DNA of 64,000 nucleotides from Macrothele yani. Taxonomy: Eukaryota > Arthropoda > Arachnida > Araneae > Macrothelidae. The notes beneath the pieces were generated by a model. It searched no databases and was not told the origin of the DNA. It saw only the letters and a program-made list of their open reading frames with translations. Made by a program: the position numbers and the translations under genes. This document shows positions 21,592 to 30,052 of this stretch, in pieces. The stretch is taken from the NCBI GenBank assembly GCA_039090855.1, contig CM077005.1:18019921-18083920 (forward strand), given 5' to 3'. Each line of letters begins with the position of its first letter. Position 1 is the first letter of the stretch.

Positions 21592-22562
21592 ATTTGTTCT
21601 GATTCCTATCTGCCTTTATGTCGTGTGCGTCCTGCTGGCAGGTACGTCACATCTCCTGGTACGTTACAACAGGACGGTGGGCGTATAGTCCTCCTTTATG
21701 CAAACGTCTGGCGACAGTTTTTCGGGAGATCCGCTTGCCAGTAGCAGCCATAAACTGATTTGCTACCTCACTAGCTGTGCTGCGCCGGTGTCTTTTTGTT
21801 GACAGCACTATGTACCGATCTTCTGCAGGTGTCGTACCGCGAACACGACCTCCCCCGTGACGTTTCCTACACTCTCCATTTGTTTGAAATGATTTCCAAA
21901 GCCTTGAAACAACACTGTGGCTGACGTCGAACTCCCTGGCAACATCTGTTATTTTTCGCCCTTCTTCAATCTTGCCAATAATACGGCCACGCGCAAAATC
22001 ATCTAGGTGATGTCGGGAAGACATACTGAAAATTGCAAGTTCGTCAATTGATTCTTTCCCTTTCAACTTTGCGTTTGAACAACAACGGTCAATACGCGTC
22101 AAATCCTTTATATCTCTTATCAGCGCTATGACGTCGCGAACAAGTTCGGCAATCCAAAATTTGCATACGCACAACACGTCTTACTGTATCCCGCATTTAT
22201 GCTAATTTCCACATTTTCCTGCCTTCCATTTTATGGTTGCTATCGTTGCTATTGTCATCCGTCCTTAGCAATTGTCCGGCAGTGTATTACGATGGTTCCT
22301 TTTTTGCTGTTCAGTAGCATCTGTCTTACGAACACACACCTTACTCTTCACCACTGTTCGAGACAGAAATGATCCCGTAGGCCACGTCAGCGCTATTTAT
22401 TTCCCAACAATGCTATCATGGCGCCCTCTATGCAACTGGTAACTTCCTACTGTCATTTCTGTTAGGGGTGACTAATTTTTTGTCTGAAGGGGTAGTTGCA
22501 AAAATGACTACGTCATCAGCTAAACAAAGGTGAGTTAAATACTATCCATTAATCTTTATCCA

Positions 22563-22950
22563 TAGAAGGGTAAAGCTAAATGTATAGACAATTACATTGC
22601 ATTTCCCTAAAAAGAATGAAACTTACATAACTGAAGCATATTTTTCAATTGATTCATCCTGTAGTACCACATACGTTTTATAAAGGTTCATAAGTTTCTT
22701 GATCTTATCGGAGAAGATGTCCGGCTCTCAATCATCCCATGGGTGCACCGCGCCTTTCACCTTTTCATTACTAACAATCGCCACAAAATGCTTCTTTTAG
22801 CCGAAGGAAGAAATAAAAATCACTTGGTGCGAATTCTGGGATGTGAGGTGGGTGTACATAAGGGGACGGAAATCATCGGATATCTGATTCCTCGGAAACA
22901 CAGCGCTGTCACCCCTCTTGCTAGTGGGCGAACCCACCGCTTGGAAGGTA
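22563..22950 (-). pseudogene. Mariner transposase C-terminal remnant
   Basis: On the minus strand, EFAPSDFYFFLRLKEAFCGD (near 22790-22845) matches the region of the third catalytic Asp of mariners (SPDLAPxDF), here APSD. Further on, NEKVKGAVHPW and SDKIKKLMNLYKTYVVLQDE (22640-22740) match the mariner C-terminus (EVKxAV..W and L..W..CI....YVEK). There is a stop or frameshift between the blocks. Only the last third is recognisable and no inverted repeat is evident. The Tc1 at 22951 inserted at its upstream side. Confidence 0.6.
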
Positions 22951-24377
22951 CACTGACGGAAAAAAAATCCCAACACCAAGAAGGGGTTGGGTTAGATAAA
23001 CGACAGTTTGTAGGCGGTGAGAGTACATCTGTAAGATGACGTCTATGCAAATTTCGCCCTCGGCGCATACGTGTGGCGCTAGTAGCGCCCCTCGGAACAT
23101 GCAAAGCAGGTTTGCTGTAAATACGCGCTGTAACGTTCGTGAGCGTTAGTTATCGTTGAGATTAGACGTAGTGTGTTTATGTTAGTCAAGAATGCCTTTA
23201 AGAAGACGAAGAAGCCATTATCAACAGCGAACGGAGTTTGAACGAGGTCGTGTAATAGGGCTACGAGAATGTGGATTTTCTTTCCGCAATATTGCTGAAC
23301 GACTTGGCAGGAATGTAGCCACTGTGCATGATTGTTGGCAGCGGTGGTCAAGGGAAGGTACTGCCTCAAGAAGACTGGGTTCCGGCCGGCCACGTGGCAC
23401 TACTGAGAGGGAAGACCGCCGTGTACGGCGTATGGCCGTGGCGCATCGTACCGCGTCTGCGGCAGCAATTCGAGCTGCAGTTGCCACCACAGTGACACAA
23501 CGAACTGTTACAAATCGGTTACTTGAAGGACAGCTCCGAGCCAGACGCCCTGTAATGTGCATTCCACTTACTCCAAACCACTGCCGTTTGCGACGTCAGT
23601 GGTGTCAAGCTAGAGCTTATTGGAAGACGGAGTGGAAATCTGTTGTGTTTTCTGATGAAAGCTGTTTCTGCCTGGGTGCCAGTGATGGCCCTGTGTTGGT
23701 TAGAAGGAGGCCAGGTGAGCGCCTGCAACCAACCTGTCTGCGGCCGAGACACACTGGACCTACACCTAGAGTTATGCTCCGGGAAGCAATTTCCTGTGAC
23801 AGCAGGAGCACTCTCGTTGTTATCCCACGCACCCTGACGGCACAGTTGTACGTCGGTCTGGTGATTCAACTTGTTGTGCTGCCATTCAAGAACAGCATTC
23901 CAGGTGGTGTTTTCCAACAGGATAACGCTCGCCCGCATACCGCTGTTGTAACCCAACATGCTCTACAGAGTGTCGACATGTTGCCGTGGCCTGCTAGATC
24001 ACCAGATCTTTCACCAATCGAGCACGTATGGGACATCATTGGACGACAACTCCAGCGTCATCCCCAACCAGCATTAACCGTCCCTGTTTTGACCGATCAA
24101 GTGACACAGGCACGGAACTCCATCCCATAAACTGGCATCCAGCACCTGTTCAACACAATGCATGAACTTTTGCGTGCTTGCATTCAGCATTCTGGCAGTT
24201 ACAGCGGTTATTAATGTACCAGCATTTCACATTTAAAATGGCTCTTCTCGCGCTTACATTAAGCTGGGATCTTGAAACCTTAATCGATTAAATATGTTAC
24301 CTATACAAATGTATTGCCGCCATTTCATTCCTCTACAACTATTTTTTCGTGGTGTTGGGATTTTTTTTCCGTCAGTG
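22951..24377 (+). mobile_element. Tc1/mariner element, nearly intact
   Basis: Inverted ends CACTGACGGAAAAAAAATCC (left) and CACTGACGGAAAAAAAATCC (right, minus strand) are identical over 20 bp and continue with CAACACC. TA flanks are at 22949-22950 and 24378-24379. Length is 1427 bp. It has one long transposase frame, so this is the youngest Tc1 in the window by reading-frame state. Confidence 0.94.
23192..24130 (+). CDS. Tc1-type transposase, almost full length
   Basis: A 312-codon frame from ATG at 23192. The N-terminal helix-turn-helix is FERGRVIGLRECGFSFRNIA plus NVATVHDCWQRW. GSGRPRGTT is an AT-hook-like linker near residue 65. HTH-2 contains AAVATTVTQRTVTNRL. The first Asp is in FSDESCF near residue 155, the second in FQQDNARPH near 250, and the Glu in SPDLSPIEHVW near 282. 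I count 32 residues between the second Asp and the Glu, shorter than DD34E. It would bind the terminal repeats and cut and paste the element at TA sites in the nucleus. A TAA at 24128-24130 ends it about 30 codons before the next stop; the sequence beyond (TGIQHLFNTMHELL) still looks like the family C-terminus, so the stop is probably a nonsense mutation. Confidence 0.88.
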   Translation: MPLRRRRSHYQQRTEFERGRVIGLRECGFSFRNIAERLGRNVATVHDCWQRWSREGTASRRLGSGRPRGTTEREDRRVRRMAVAHRTASAAAIRAAVATTVTQRTVTNRLLEGQLRARRPVMCIPLTPNHCRLRRQWCQARAYWKTEWKSVVFSDESCFCLGASDGPVLVRRRPGERLQPTCLRPRHTGPTPRVMLREAISCDSRSTLVVIPRTLTAQLYVGLVIQLVVLPFKNSIPGGVFQQDNARPHTAVVTQHALQSVDMLPWPARSPDLSPIEHVWDIIGRQLQRHPQPALTVPVLTDQVTQARNSIP

Positions 24378-24444
24378 TATATAGGTAGGAAAACATCACT
24401 GTATTCAGGTAAACGGTAATTCGACGTCAGTATAAATAAACGTC

Positions 24445-26010
24445 GTGCGTTAACAGAATTTGAAAGAGGGATGATAGTGGGGCCTTGACGCATGGGTAAC
24501 TCTATCGCTTTGGTGGTACAAGAATTGCAGTATATCCATTCCACAGTGTTAAGAGTGTATCGGGAATATGCCATTTCTGGAATAACATCGCATCGTGGAC
24601 AGCGCTGTGGATGGAGAAAGGTGGTGTATGAATATGGCCATCGACCACTGTCTCGCATAGTTAGTTCCCAAGCGACGTGCGACAGTGGAACAAGTGACCG
24701 CTGACTTTAACGAGGGAGGTGTCAGAAACGTCTTCACCAAGACCTCCCGGCGACCATTAGCCGCAATAAGTTATGTGAGCACCGACCCACCAGAGCCCCA
24801 TTGCTGACGTCACATCACTGGACTGTACGTCTCAGCTGGGCAAAGGAACATTGAAACTGGACCTTAGGTGATTGAAGACAAGTCTCATAGTCCAATTACT
24901 CCGGTTTCCAGTAATTTCGCGTAGACGAGAGGCTGCGGGTCTGGCGGAAACCACATGAAGCGATGAACCTGGATCCCAGATAGCACAGCCTTGCAATTTA
25001 ACGTAGGTGAAACACTGAGCCACCGTCTTTTAGGAATAGAAAACGATGGCTTAGTGTCGGGCCTTTGTTAAATTGCACGGCCGTGCTACCTGGGATGTCA
25101 GCAAGGAACTCTATAGACTGGTGGCACACATTGGGGCATCTGGTGCTGCTACATGCAACACTAAACGGTACACGCTATGTGCCCGTCCTTGCACAACATC
25201 TGCTTGTATTCATTGCCATCATGAACTCTCAGGGCATATTGGAATCTTCCAGCAGGACAATGCTCCTCCCTCCAGAGACGTGGTGACCAGAAAATGGTTA
25301 GAAGAGCATTCCGTAGAAGTTCCCATCCTGGAATATCCCCTCCCATTTAACCGGACATGAACCCCTTGGAAAATCTTTGGAAAAGTCCGTTAAAGCTTTG
25401 GATCTTCCACACAGGAATGCGACAAAATTATGGACAGCGGCTCAGCAAACATGGGTGGAGACACCTATGGAACGCGTTCGTGACCTAGTGGACTCAATTC
25501 CGTATAACCCATTTATGCTCAATATACCTTTAATGCGGTACTCTCTCTACCAGTGGCAATTGAGCACCAACACTGACACAACTATCCATTTTCATGTAGC
25601 TTACGTCCACAGAGAGAGGTTTAGACTCCATCCATCTACAGCTGGTCAGCCTTTCGGGAGGAGTATAGAAACGGAAGCAAGTCTAGCGACTTTGACAAAA
25701 CAGTTTGTAGGTCAGAAAGACGTCAGCAGATGGCGCCACCATATAAGCCGTGTTGCGCATAGATAGGGAGAGAGAAGGGTAGGGGGAAAGAACAGACCCC
25801 GTTATTTATAAGTGGAGGGTCAGTACCTGGTGGTCGTCGACTTTACGTGCTCGTCTGAATCACGTCTGCTATTCAGCGATTGTTAACATGTGTCAACACT
25901 CAGGCTCCAACCTGGGTCCTTGCCATCAGTAGTCACATACGTTAACCGTTAAGCCATGCGCGACTCGTGGACTCAATTCCTTGCTGTGGGACTGCCCTTA
26001 CATGATTGAA
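24445..26010 (+). pseudogene. Tc1-type transposase, degenerate
   Basis: ALTEFERGMIVGP opens near 24450. After a stop, IALVVQELQYIHSTVLRVYR (24505-24565) gives the helix-turn-helix. HRPLSRIVSS follows. The middle is scrambled. QQDNAPPSRDVVTRKWLEEH (25250-25310) holds the second Asp, and VPILEYPLPFNRT leads to an unreadable Glu region; ENLWKS lies in another frame at 25365. The C-terminus ERVRDLVDSI is cut by the SINE after 25501 and continues as PCCGT-like sequence at 25981. The residue spacing up to EYP matches the DD36E group rather than DD34E. Many stops and shifts. Confidence 0.7.
25502..25966 (-). repeat. tRNA-derived SINE, family 2
   Basis: It is bounded by the 14-bp TSD GTGGACTCAATTCC (25488-25501 and 25967-25980). 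On the minus strand it starts with a tRNA-like head (CATGGCTTAACGGTTAACG near 25950; CCCAGGTTGGAGCC near 25910). The body shares GTCGCTAGACTTGC, CTACAAACTGTTTTGTC and GGTGGCGCCATCT with the copy at 58592-59031. The interrupted Tc1 gene is continuous without it. Confidence 0.9.
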
Positions 26011-26154
26011 AGGTAGGCCTACTCGCTACTATGTAGGTATCCCATGATGTCTCTACATACCGTGTATATATACAATTTTTTTTTTAAAGAATTACCTTAA
26101 TTACTATACATTTAACAAGAAATGAGTACAATGTTTTGTTTCACTCAGATAACT

Positions 26155-27024
26155 AGCAAGTTAGTAAAATAATGCAGTGCATTGATTATGATACGCTTTC
26201 CTGCCTACCAGAAATCATTACTCAAGTTATGAGGATAATGGCCGTGGAATAAATCTTGCTCATGTACCCTGACCTTTGACCCCATTTCGATAATATTAAA
26301 CAGTACATTAAAGTATACTTCCGGAAAAACATGATAAAGTTTTCTCTCGATCGAAGCAATTTTACGCAAGTTATGACGCATAAGGGCAATGGAATGCATC
26401 CCACTCCTATGTCCTGACCTTTGACCCATTTCGCCCATTTTCAATTGGGTTCGTACCCAGGTGGTTTCTTACCACATACTAAAATTTCATTGAAATGGAA
26501 CCATATTTACGCACGTTATGGCGCATAAGGGCAATGGAGTGGATCCCGCTCCTATGTCTTGACATTTGACCCATTTCTCCCATTTTTAATAGGATTCGTC
26601 CTCAGGTAGTCACCTATTACATACTAAAATTTCATCGAAATCGAACTATTTTTACGCGAGATATGACGCATAAGGGAAATGGAATGGATCCCGCTCCATG
26701 TTCTGATCTTTGACCCCATTTCACCCATTTTCAATAGGGTTCGTCCCCAGGCAGTATCCTAAAGCATACTAAAATTTCATCGAAATCGAACCATGTTTAC
26801 GCAAGTTATGACGCATAAGGCAATGGAGTGGATTCCGCTCCTATGTCCTGACCTTTGACCTCATTTCACCCATTTTCAATCGGGTTCGTCCCCAGGTGGT
26901 CCCCTACCACATACTAAACTTTCATCGAAATCGAACCATTTTTATGCGAGTTATCGTGCGGACGGACAGACGGACAAATCTGGGGCATATACGCTTCTTC
27001 AACCTACGGTTGGAACGCGTTAAA
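26155..27024 (+). mobile_element. Helitron-like (HINE-type) repeat, copy 3
   Basis: It begins AGCAAGTTAGTAAAATAATG, with GATACGCTTTCC at about 26188. About five 145-bp units each carry a form of TGACCTTTGACC and CATACTAAAATTTCATCGAA. It ends CTTCTTCAACCTACGGTTGG near 27013. Confidence 0.65.
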
Positions 27025-27372
27025 AAGTGCAAATGCCTAAACTGCAAGGTAAAAGTAATAGTTAAAAACTTCGGCCTGCGATCATTCTCACTAGTTGACG
27101 GCGAGAAGGTTATTGCAGGGAGGGGTTAATTGAATGACGTGCCACAAAATCGAAGGGCCACTCTAGGTCTGCAGATTGAATGAGACATTCGGAGAAAGCA
27201 AAGAGGATTAGGAAGGGTACAGTGCCGGAGACCAGATGCTCAGAGCTCGTACTTGTCCACCCACGTCATGAAGAAAATCCCGTTTCCATGCTATTAAATT
27301 ATACATATTGGTATGATGACAAAATTAATCTCACAACGAAGCAGTTGATACTAGAAAACTATAGTATTCAAT
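27025..27372. other. Non-coding spacer
   Basis: No recognisable gene, SINE head or transposon end. Confidence 0.4.
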
Positions 27373-27384
27373 TATTCTGAGTTT

Positions 27385-27571
27385 TTTTTTATTGGAGGTT
27401 TAACGACCACCGTGTACAACTCAGGGGGCTAAAAGCAGTCTCCCGTCCCTAATTTAGGGCCACTAGTTCCAGTGAAGGTAGAGAACCAGTGCCGTAAGAC
27501 AAACACTACATGCATGTCTCACGGGTTTCGGACGAATGATCGGAAGACATTGCTTAGACCACTGCGGCGGC
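27385..27571 (-). repeat. tRNA-Leu-like SINE
   Basis: Flanked by the 12-bp TSD TATTCTGAGTTT (27373-27384 and 27572-27583). On the minus strand it runs from a GCCGCCGCAGTGGTCTAAGC head to the tail GTTAAACCTCCAATAAAAAA. The A box is slightly deleted and the B box region is damaged. Confidence 0.85.
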
Positions 27572-27583
27572 TATTCTGAGTTT

Positions 27584-28520
27584 GAAATTAAATTCTGGAA
27601 ATGATGAGCTGTTGAATTTGGAATATTTAGGGAAGCATAGTGTTACATAGATTTTGGAGATTTTAAAGGATTTTAGAATCAAATCTTTTCCAAGCAAGGA
27701 AACATTCTGGCGGTAAATTCGAATGGAACTATCTACGATGGCAATCGGTAATTTGAGGATGGGAAAATCTGTTTATCAGGGAATCGTTCTTTGCACAGAA
27801 GAGCCTTTCCAAATCGATTGCTTAAATCCTTTTATTGGCCTACTCTGCTATAAGAAAGCCCATTCTAGAGGGCTAAATTTGTTTATTGCTTTAGAGGCGT
27901 CAGACTCTTTTAGCGAGATGGGTGAAGGACAGACACAGAGATCAAGCTTAGAAGCCGAACTTGGGGACAACAGAGGTCCAGGAAGAAGTGGTGGGATGAT
28001 GGTTTGAGAAGGAAGCACTTTTCGGCTTTCTGGACCGGATGGGAAAATGTGATGAAATGTTACGTGGAATTGGATGGTAAATACGAACGAGCGAATAACT
28101 GAGAAATAAAACAGGCAGAGAGAGTACAGAAAAGTAAAGATGTAATTTTCATCTATGATCAATCCAGGAAAATCTGCACGTGTAACGTAGAAGTTAATAA
28201 ACAATGTTTGACTACAACTTTCTCAGCCATTCATTTGCTACATACTTTTCGCAATGAGTTGCAACTAGGCATAAACATCGAATCTAAAAGTGAAATACAA
28301 TCTGACAACGACCTTTTTAACTACAGAATGCTGGGTGACAAACTAAAGCCTAAAGTTGAGGAGGACAGTCCCTACTTAAGAAAAAGTTGTATCCCTGTCA
28401 TTCCTATGCTCTTGTACGTCCGTGTGCGTATGCAATTAAACATCAAAACACAGAAAATTGGGGTGTGCAAATGCATCCTTGCCGTCCCCCCCTCGGTAGG
28501 CCGAATGTGAATGTTTCTCT
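27584..28520. other. Non-coding region, nothing recognised
   Basis: Short open frames only (up to about 118 codons on the minus strand), with no motif that I recognise. Confidence 0.35.
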
Positions 28521-28535
28521 ATTTAAAGCATATAC

Positions 28536-28854
28536 ATCCATCCATCTATCTCGACCACCCACAGCAGGTTGAGTCCCTCAAAGGCGACGATACGCCCTTG
28601 AGGGTTACTGGCAAATTAATACAGCCGGCATGCCATTCCTCTGCGTCTTCGGAATAAGGAACAAAGCGCGTCCGGGCCCATCTTCACAGGGAACCATTTA
28701 CGCATTCGCGTCCCCAACCACAAGGAGCTTGCGGAAAACCCAGGAAAACCAGCAGACTAGATGGCCGACAGGACCTGGATTTGAACACCCGTCAGAAACA
28801 CCCGCCTCTCACACAGCGCATAGAGACGTGACCATCTGCGTTATGCCGGTGGTT
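28536..28854 (-). repeat. tRNA-derived SINE, family 1
   Basis: The same body as at 12.0 and 47.3 kb: GGGAACCATTTACGCATTCG and GACCACCCACAGCAGGTTGA on the plus strand. The flanks TTAAAGCATATAC and TTAAAATATATAC look like a 13-bp TSD with two changes. The tail is (ATCC)n at 28536-28550. Confidence 0.8.
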
Positions 28855-29545
28855 TTAAAATATATACTAAATCACATCCACATTTTAATAATCAGTGTGC
28901 GGAAAAAAGTTTTCATAGATATAAAATGAGATACCGAGTTGAGAAATGGTATTGAATTGTAACTGCGTAAAGGCTTTGAAAAAGTTTCACCCCCGGATTA
29001 GAAATTAGCCTTCCTGGTGAGGCATCCTGGGAAAATCGGTGCGTGAGACCTGTGCTAAAACCAGCGTCGCGTGGCTTCTGCGGAAGTGTCACAGAATTCC
29101 GATATTAGAAATGAGTGTGAGAGTATAATTAAACCTTTTCCAATGGCAACAGGGCCGGATTAAAGAGAGGCTTTGGGAGCTGAAGCCCTGATGGGCCGCA
29201 ACCTCCTTTGGGGGCCTCCACTGATATCTTTAAAAATGAATTTTATTATTGCCTTACCTACGCTTAACTTTAACGCGGATTTGAAATAACTGTTAGAAAT
29301 ACCAAGCCGGAGGACCCCCCCCCCCACCACCACCAATCCTCCCCGCTTGAGCGTTAAAATAATCTAGCTATTCCAAAATTCTGCCCAGAAAGATTATTTA
29401 TTGTTTTGTGTTCTTTCTCCTGACGATTGCTTCTAAAAAGTCATAAATGAACACTGCAGTTTCTTATGAATGAACGCAAAGTCTATGAACGCAGTGGATT
29501 GCCATGCCCACACACACATCCCATCAGAGCCTTTATCCCTGAGTC
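28855..29545. other. Non-coding region
   Basis: Contains a C-run with CCACCACCACC (29315-29335). No gene or element boundary was recognised. Confidence 0.35.
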
Positions 29546-29579
29546 CAGTTATAACGAAGTGAATTTCTCCGTCATTTTT

Positions 29580-29651
29580 ATCCGTGCCGGGGTTCGAACC
29601 CGGGTCCACTCATTCCGGAATAAGTTGCTCTACCAATTAAGCTACGCGGAC
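29580..29651 (-). promoter_or_regulatory. tRNA-like cassette, subtype alpha
   Basis: It resembles copy 1: TAGCTTAATTGG A box, GAGCAACTT, B box GGGTTCGAACCCC. The acceptor 3' side has one mismatch against GTCCGCG. Confidence 0.7.
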
Positions 29652-29894
29652 ATTTGTTCTGATTCCTATCTGCCTTTATGTCGTGTGCGTCCTGCTGGCA
29701 GGTACGTCACATCTCCTCTCCTGGTACGTTACATCATCTCCCCCTTATTTTTCTTTTTCTTTCGAAGTGCTGCTCACATTTTTCCTATCTCGCGGTGTGG
29801 AAATAACATCACACCAATGCGAGATATTGAACGGTCGGGTCATCCGGATAGTTCGGGCGCCATTATAACGAAGTGAATTTCTCCGTTATTTTTG

Positions 29895-29966
29895 GTCTAC
29901 GTCGGGGTTCGAACCCGGATCCCCTCATTCCGGAATAAGTCACTCTACCATTTGAGCTACGCGGAC
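29895..29966 (-). promoter_or_regulatory. tRNA-like cassette, subtype beta
   Basis: It resembles the 52.9 and 56.3 kb cassettes: TAGCTCAAATGG A box, GAGTGACTT, GGGGATCCGGGTTCG. The acceptor pairs with one mismatch. It lies in the sense 5' LTR of an element whose other LTR has subtype alpha. Confidence 0.7.
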
Positions 29967-30052
29967 ATTTGTTCTGATTCCTATCTGCCTTTATGTCGTG
30001 TGCGTCCTGCTGGCAGGTACGTCACATCTCCTCTCCTGGTACGTTACACAGT

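Larger units (their letters stand above)
21183..21668 (-). mobile_element. Family A miniature LTR retroelement (TRIM-like) with tRNA-like LTR, copy 1, identical LTRs
   Basis: Complete 486-bp element. In sense (minus) orientation it has a 179-bp LTR starting TGTAACGTAC and ending CGTTATA, one spacer base, and the primer-binding site TGGCGCCCGAAC (21477-21488). About 115 bp of non-coding DNA follow, then the purine tract AAGGGGGAGATGA (21362-21374) and a second 179-bp LTR. The TSD is ACAG (21179-21182 and 21669-21672). The LTRs read identically, so insertion was recent. The 12-base site is complementary to the 3' end of tRNA-Lys. Nothing is coded, so reverse transcriptase and integrase must come in trans. 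Terminal-repeat retrotransposons in miniature are known; a tRNA-like promoter within the LTR is the odd part. Confidence 0.9.
20504..22025 (-). pseudogene. Tc1-type transposase, split by a miniature LTR element
   Basis: Minus strand, likely start MSSRHHLDDFARGRIIGKIE near 22023. The first helix-turn-helix is ITDVAREFDVSHSVVSRLWK. A GGGRVRGTT basic linker and HTH-2 (SEVANQFMAATGKRISRKTV) follow. The frame is cut near 21670 by the LTR element. It resumes at 21177 with MCIPLSRRH, FSDESRYSLPSD (first Asp) and MVWAGIM. A frameshift near 20810 scrambles DDKASCH (second Asp). WPARSPDLNPIENVWDALG lies at 20680-20740. I count 34 residues from Asp to Glu. Apart from the LTR element there is at least one frameshift and one stop. 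Confidence 0.83.
20255..22284 (-). mobile_element. Tc1/mariner element (DD34E), interrupted by a miniature LTR element
   Basis: Ends are CACTGCTGGACAATTGCTAA (left) and CACTGCCGGACAATTGCTAA (right, minus strand), with TA at 20253-20254 and 22285-22286. Without the 490 bp of inserted LTR element and TSD, the length is about 1.54 kb. Confidence 0.92.
19171..22288. mobile_element. Composite insertion: foldback plus nested Tc1, 12-bp TSD
   Basis: ACGATGGTTCCT is present at 19159-19170 and again at 22289-22300, and the host Tc1 gene is continuous across one copy. Inside are AGATAATTCATG... (19171-19232), a foldback (19233-20254) and a Tc1 (20255-22284). The 12-bp TSD suggests a retroelement, possibly Penelope-like, for the original insertion. 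Confidence 0.72.
17290..22320 (-). pseudogene. Tc1-type transposase split by two insertions
   Basis: Minus strand, start near 22320 (MLLNSKKGTIVFGRAHGHKV), broken after a few codons by the insertion at 19171-22288. It continues from 19170 through a helix-turn-helix (VGVSKRTVQRVYKQW), the second domain (18944: QIVNENPLQPISERALQQEL) and VDWKSVNF. The first Asp (SDESR) lies at about 18738, one frame off. The Helitron-like repeat interrupts there. The gene resumes at 17868 with DGRRQVHHRPIEAFNP and GGGSVISWGCF, and fades through stops to about 17290. Dead. Confidence 0.75.
17250..22488 (-). mobile_element. Tc1/mariner element carrying nested insertions
   Basis: Inverted ends are AACAAAAATTAGTTACCCCT near 17251 and GACAAAAAATTAGTCACCCC (minus strand) near 22484. 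The host RTE continues on both sides. The body is broken by a Helitron-like repeat (17868-18742) and by a composite insertion (19171-22288). Its own sequence totals roughly 1.25 kb, normal for Tc1. Confidence 0.83.
15361..22562 (-). mobile_element. Old RTE LINE remnant in three pieces
   Basis: The pieces are 15361-15722, 16934-17247 and 22489-22562. Together they follow the 3' half of the RTE copies at 6.3 and 59.4 kb in order on the minus strand, but with many substitutions. Landmarks are ATCATCATCAACCATTATCA at 15368, CCATAAGTAAGAACTAGAAG at 16949, and GGGGTAGTTGCAAAAATGAC at 22489. A hAT-like element and a large nested Tc1 separate the pieces. It is the oldest layer of this stack. Confidence 0.8.
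24390..26030 (+). mobile_element. Tc1/mariner element (DD36E type), degenerate, split by a SINE
   Basis: The transposase is recognisable on the plus strand from about 24440 to 25501 and again from 25981 to about 26010, with a SINE between. I could not define the terminal inverted repeats. The limits are approximate. Confidence 0.65.
29550..30048 (-). mobile_element. Family A miniature LTR retroelement with tRNA-like LTR, copy 2 (mosaic LTRs)
   Basis: 499 bp with TSD CAGT (29546-29549 and 30049-30052). LTRs are 29550-29733 (184 bp) and 29864-30048 (185 bp). The primer-binding site TGGCGCCCGAAC is at 29851-29862 on the minus strand, and the purine tract is AAGGGGGAGATGA beside 29734. Outside the tRNA-like cassette the LTRs are nearly identical, including a private CTCTCC duplication, but the two cassettes belong to different subtypes. 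No coding capacity. Confidence 0.9.

Noticed and set aside
21183..21668. Family A units as ordinary tRNA-derived SINEs or real tRNA genes
   Set aside because: Paired repeats, 4-bp target duplications, primer-binding site and purine tract show LTR-type retroelements. The six-base anticodon loop and two-base linker argue against working tRNAs.
21190..21740. Open frames reading NFSVIFIRDGIRTRG and similar, seen again at 29.6 and 56.4 kb
   Set aside because: They are translations of the antisense of the family A LTR, including its tRNA-like cassette; the repeat explains them.
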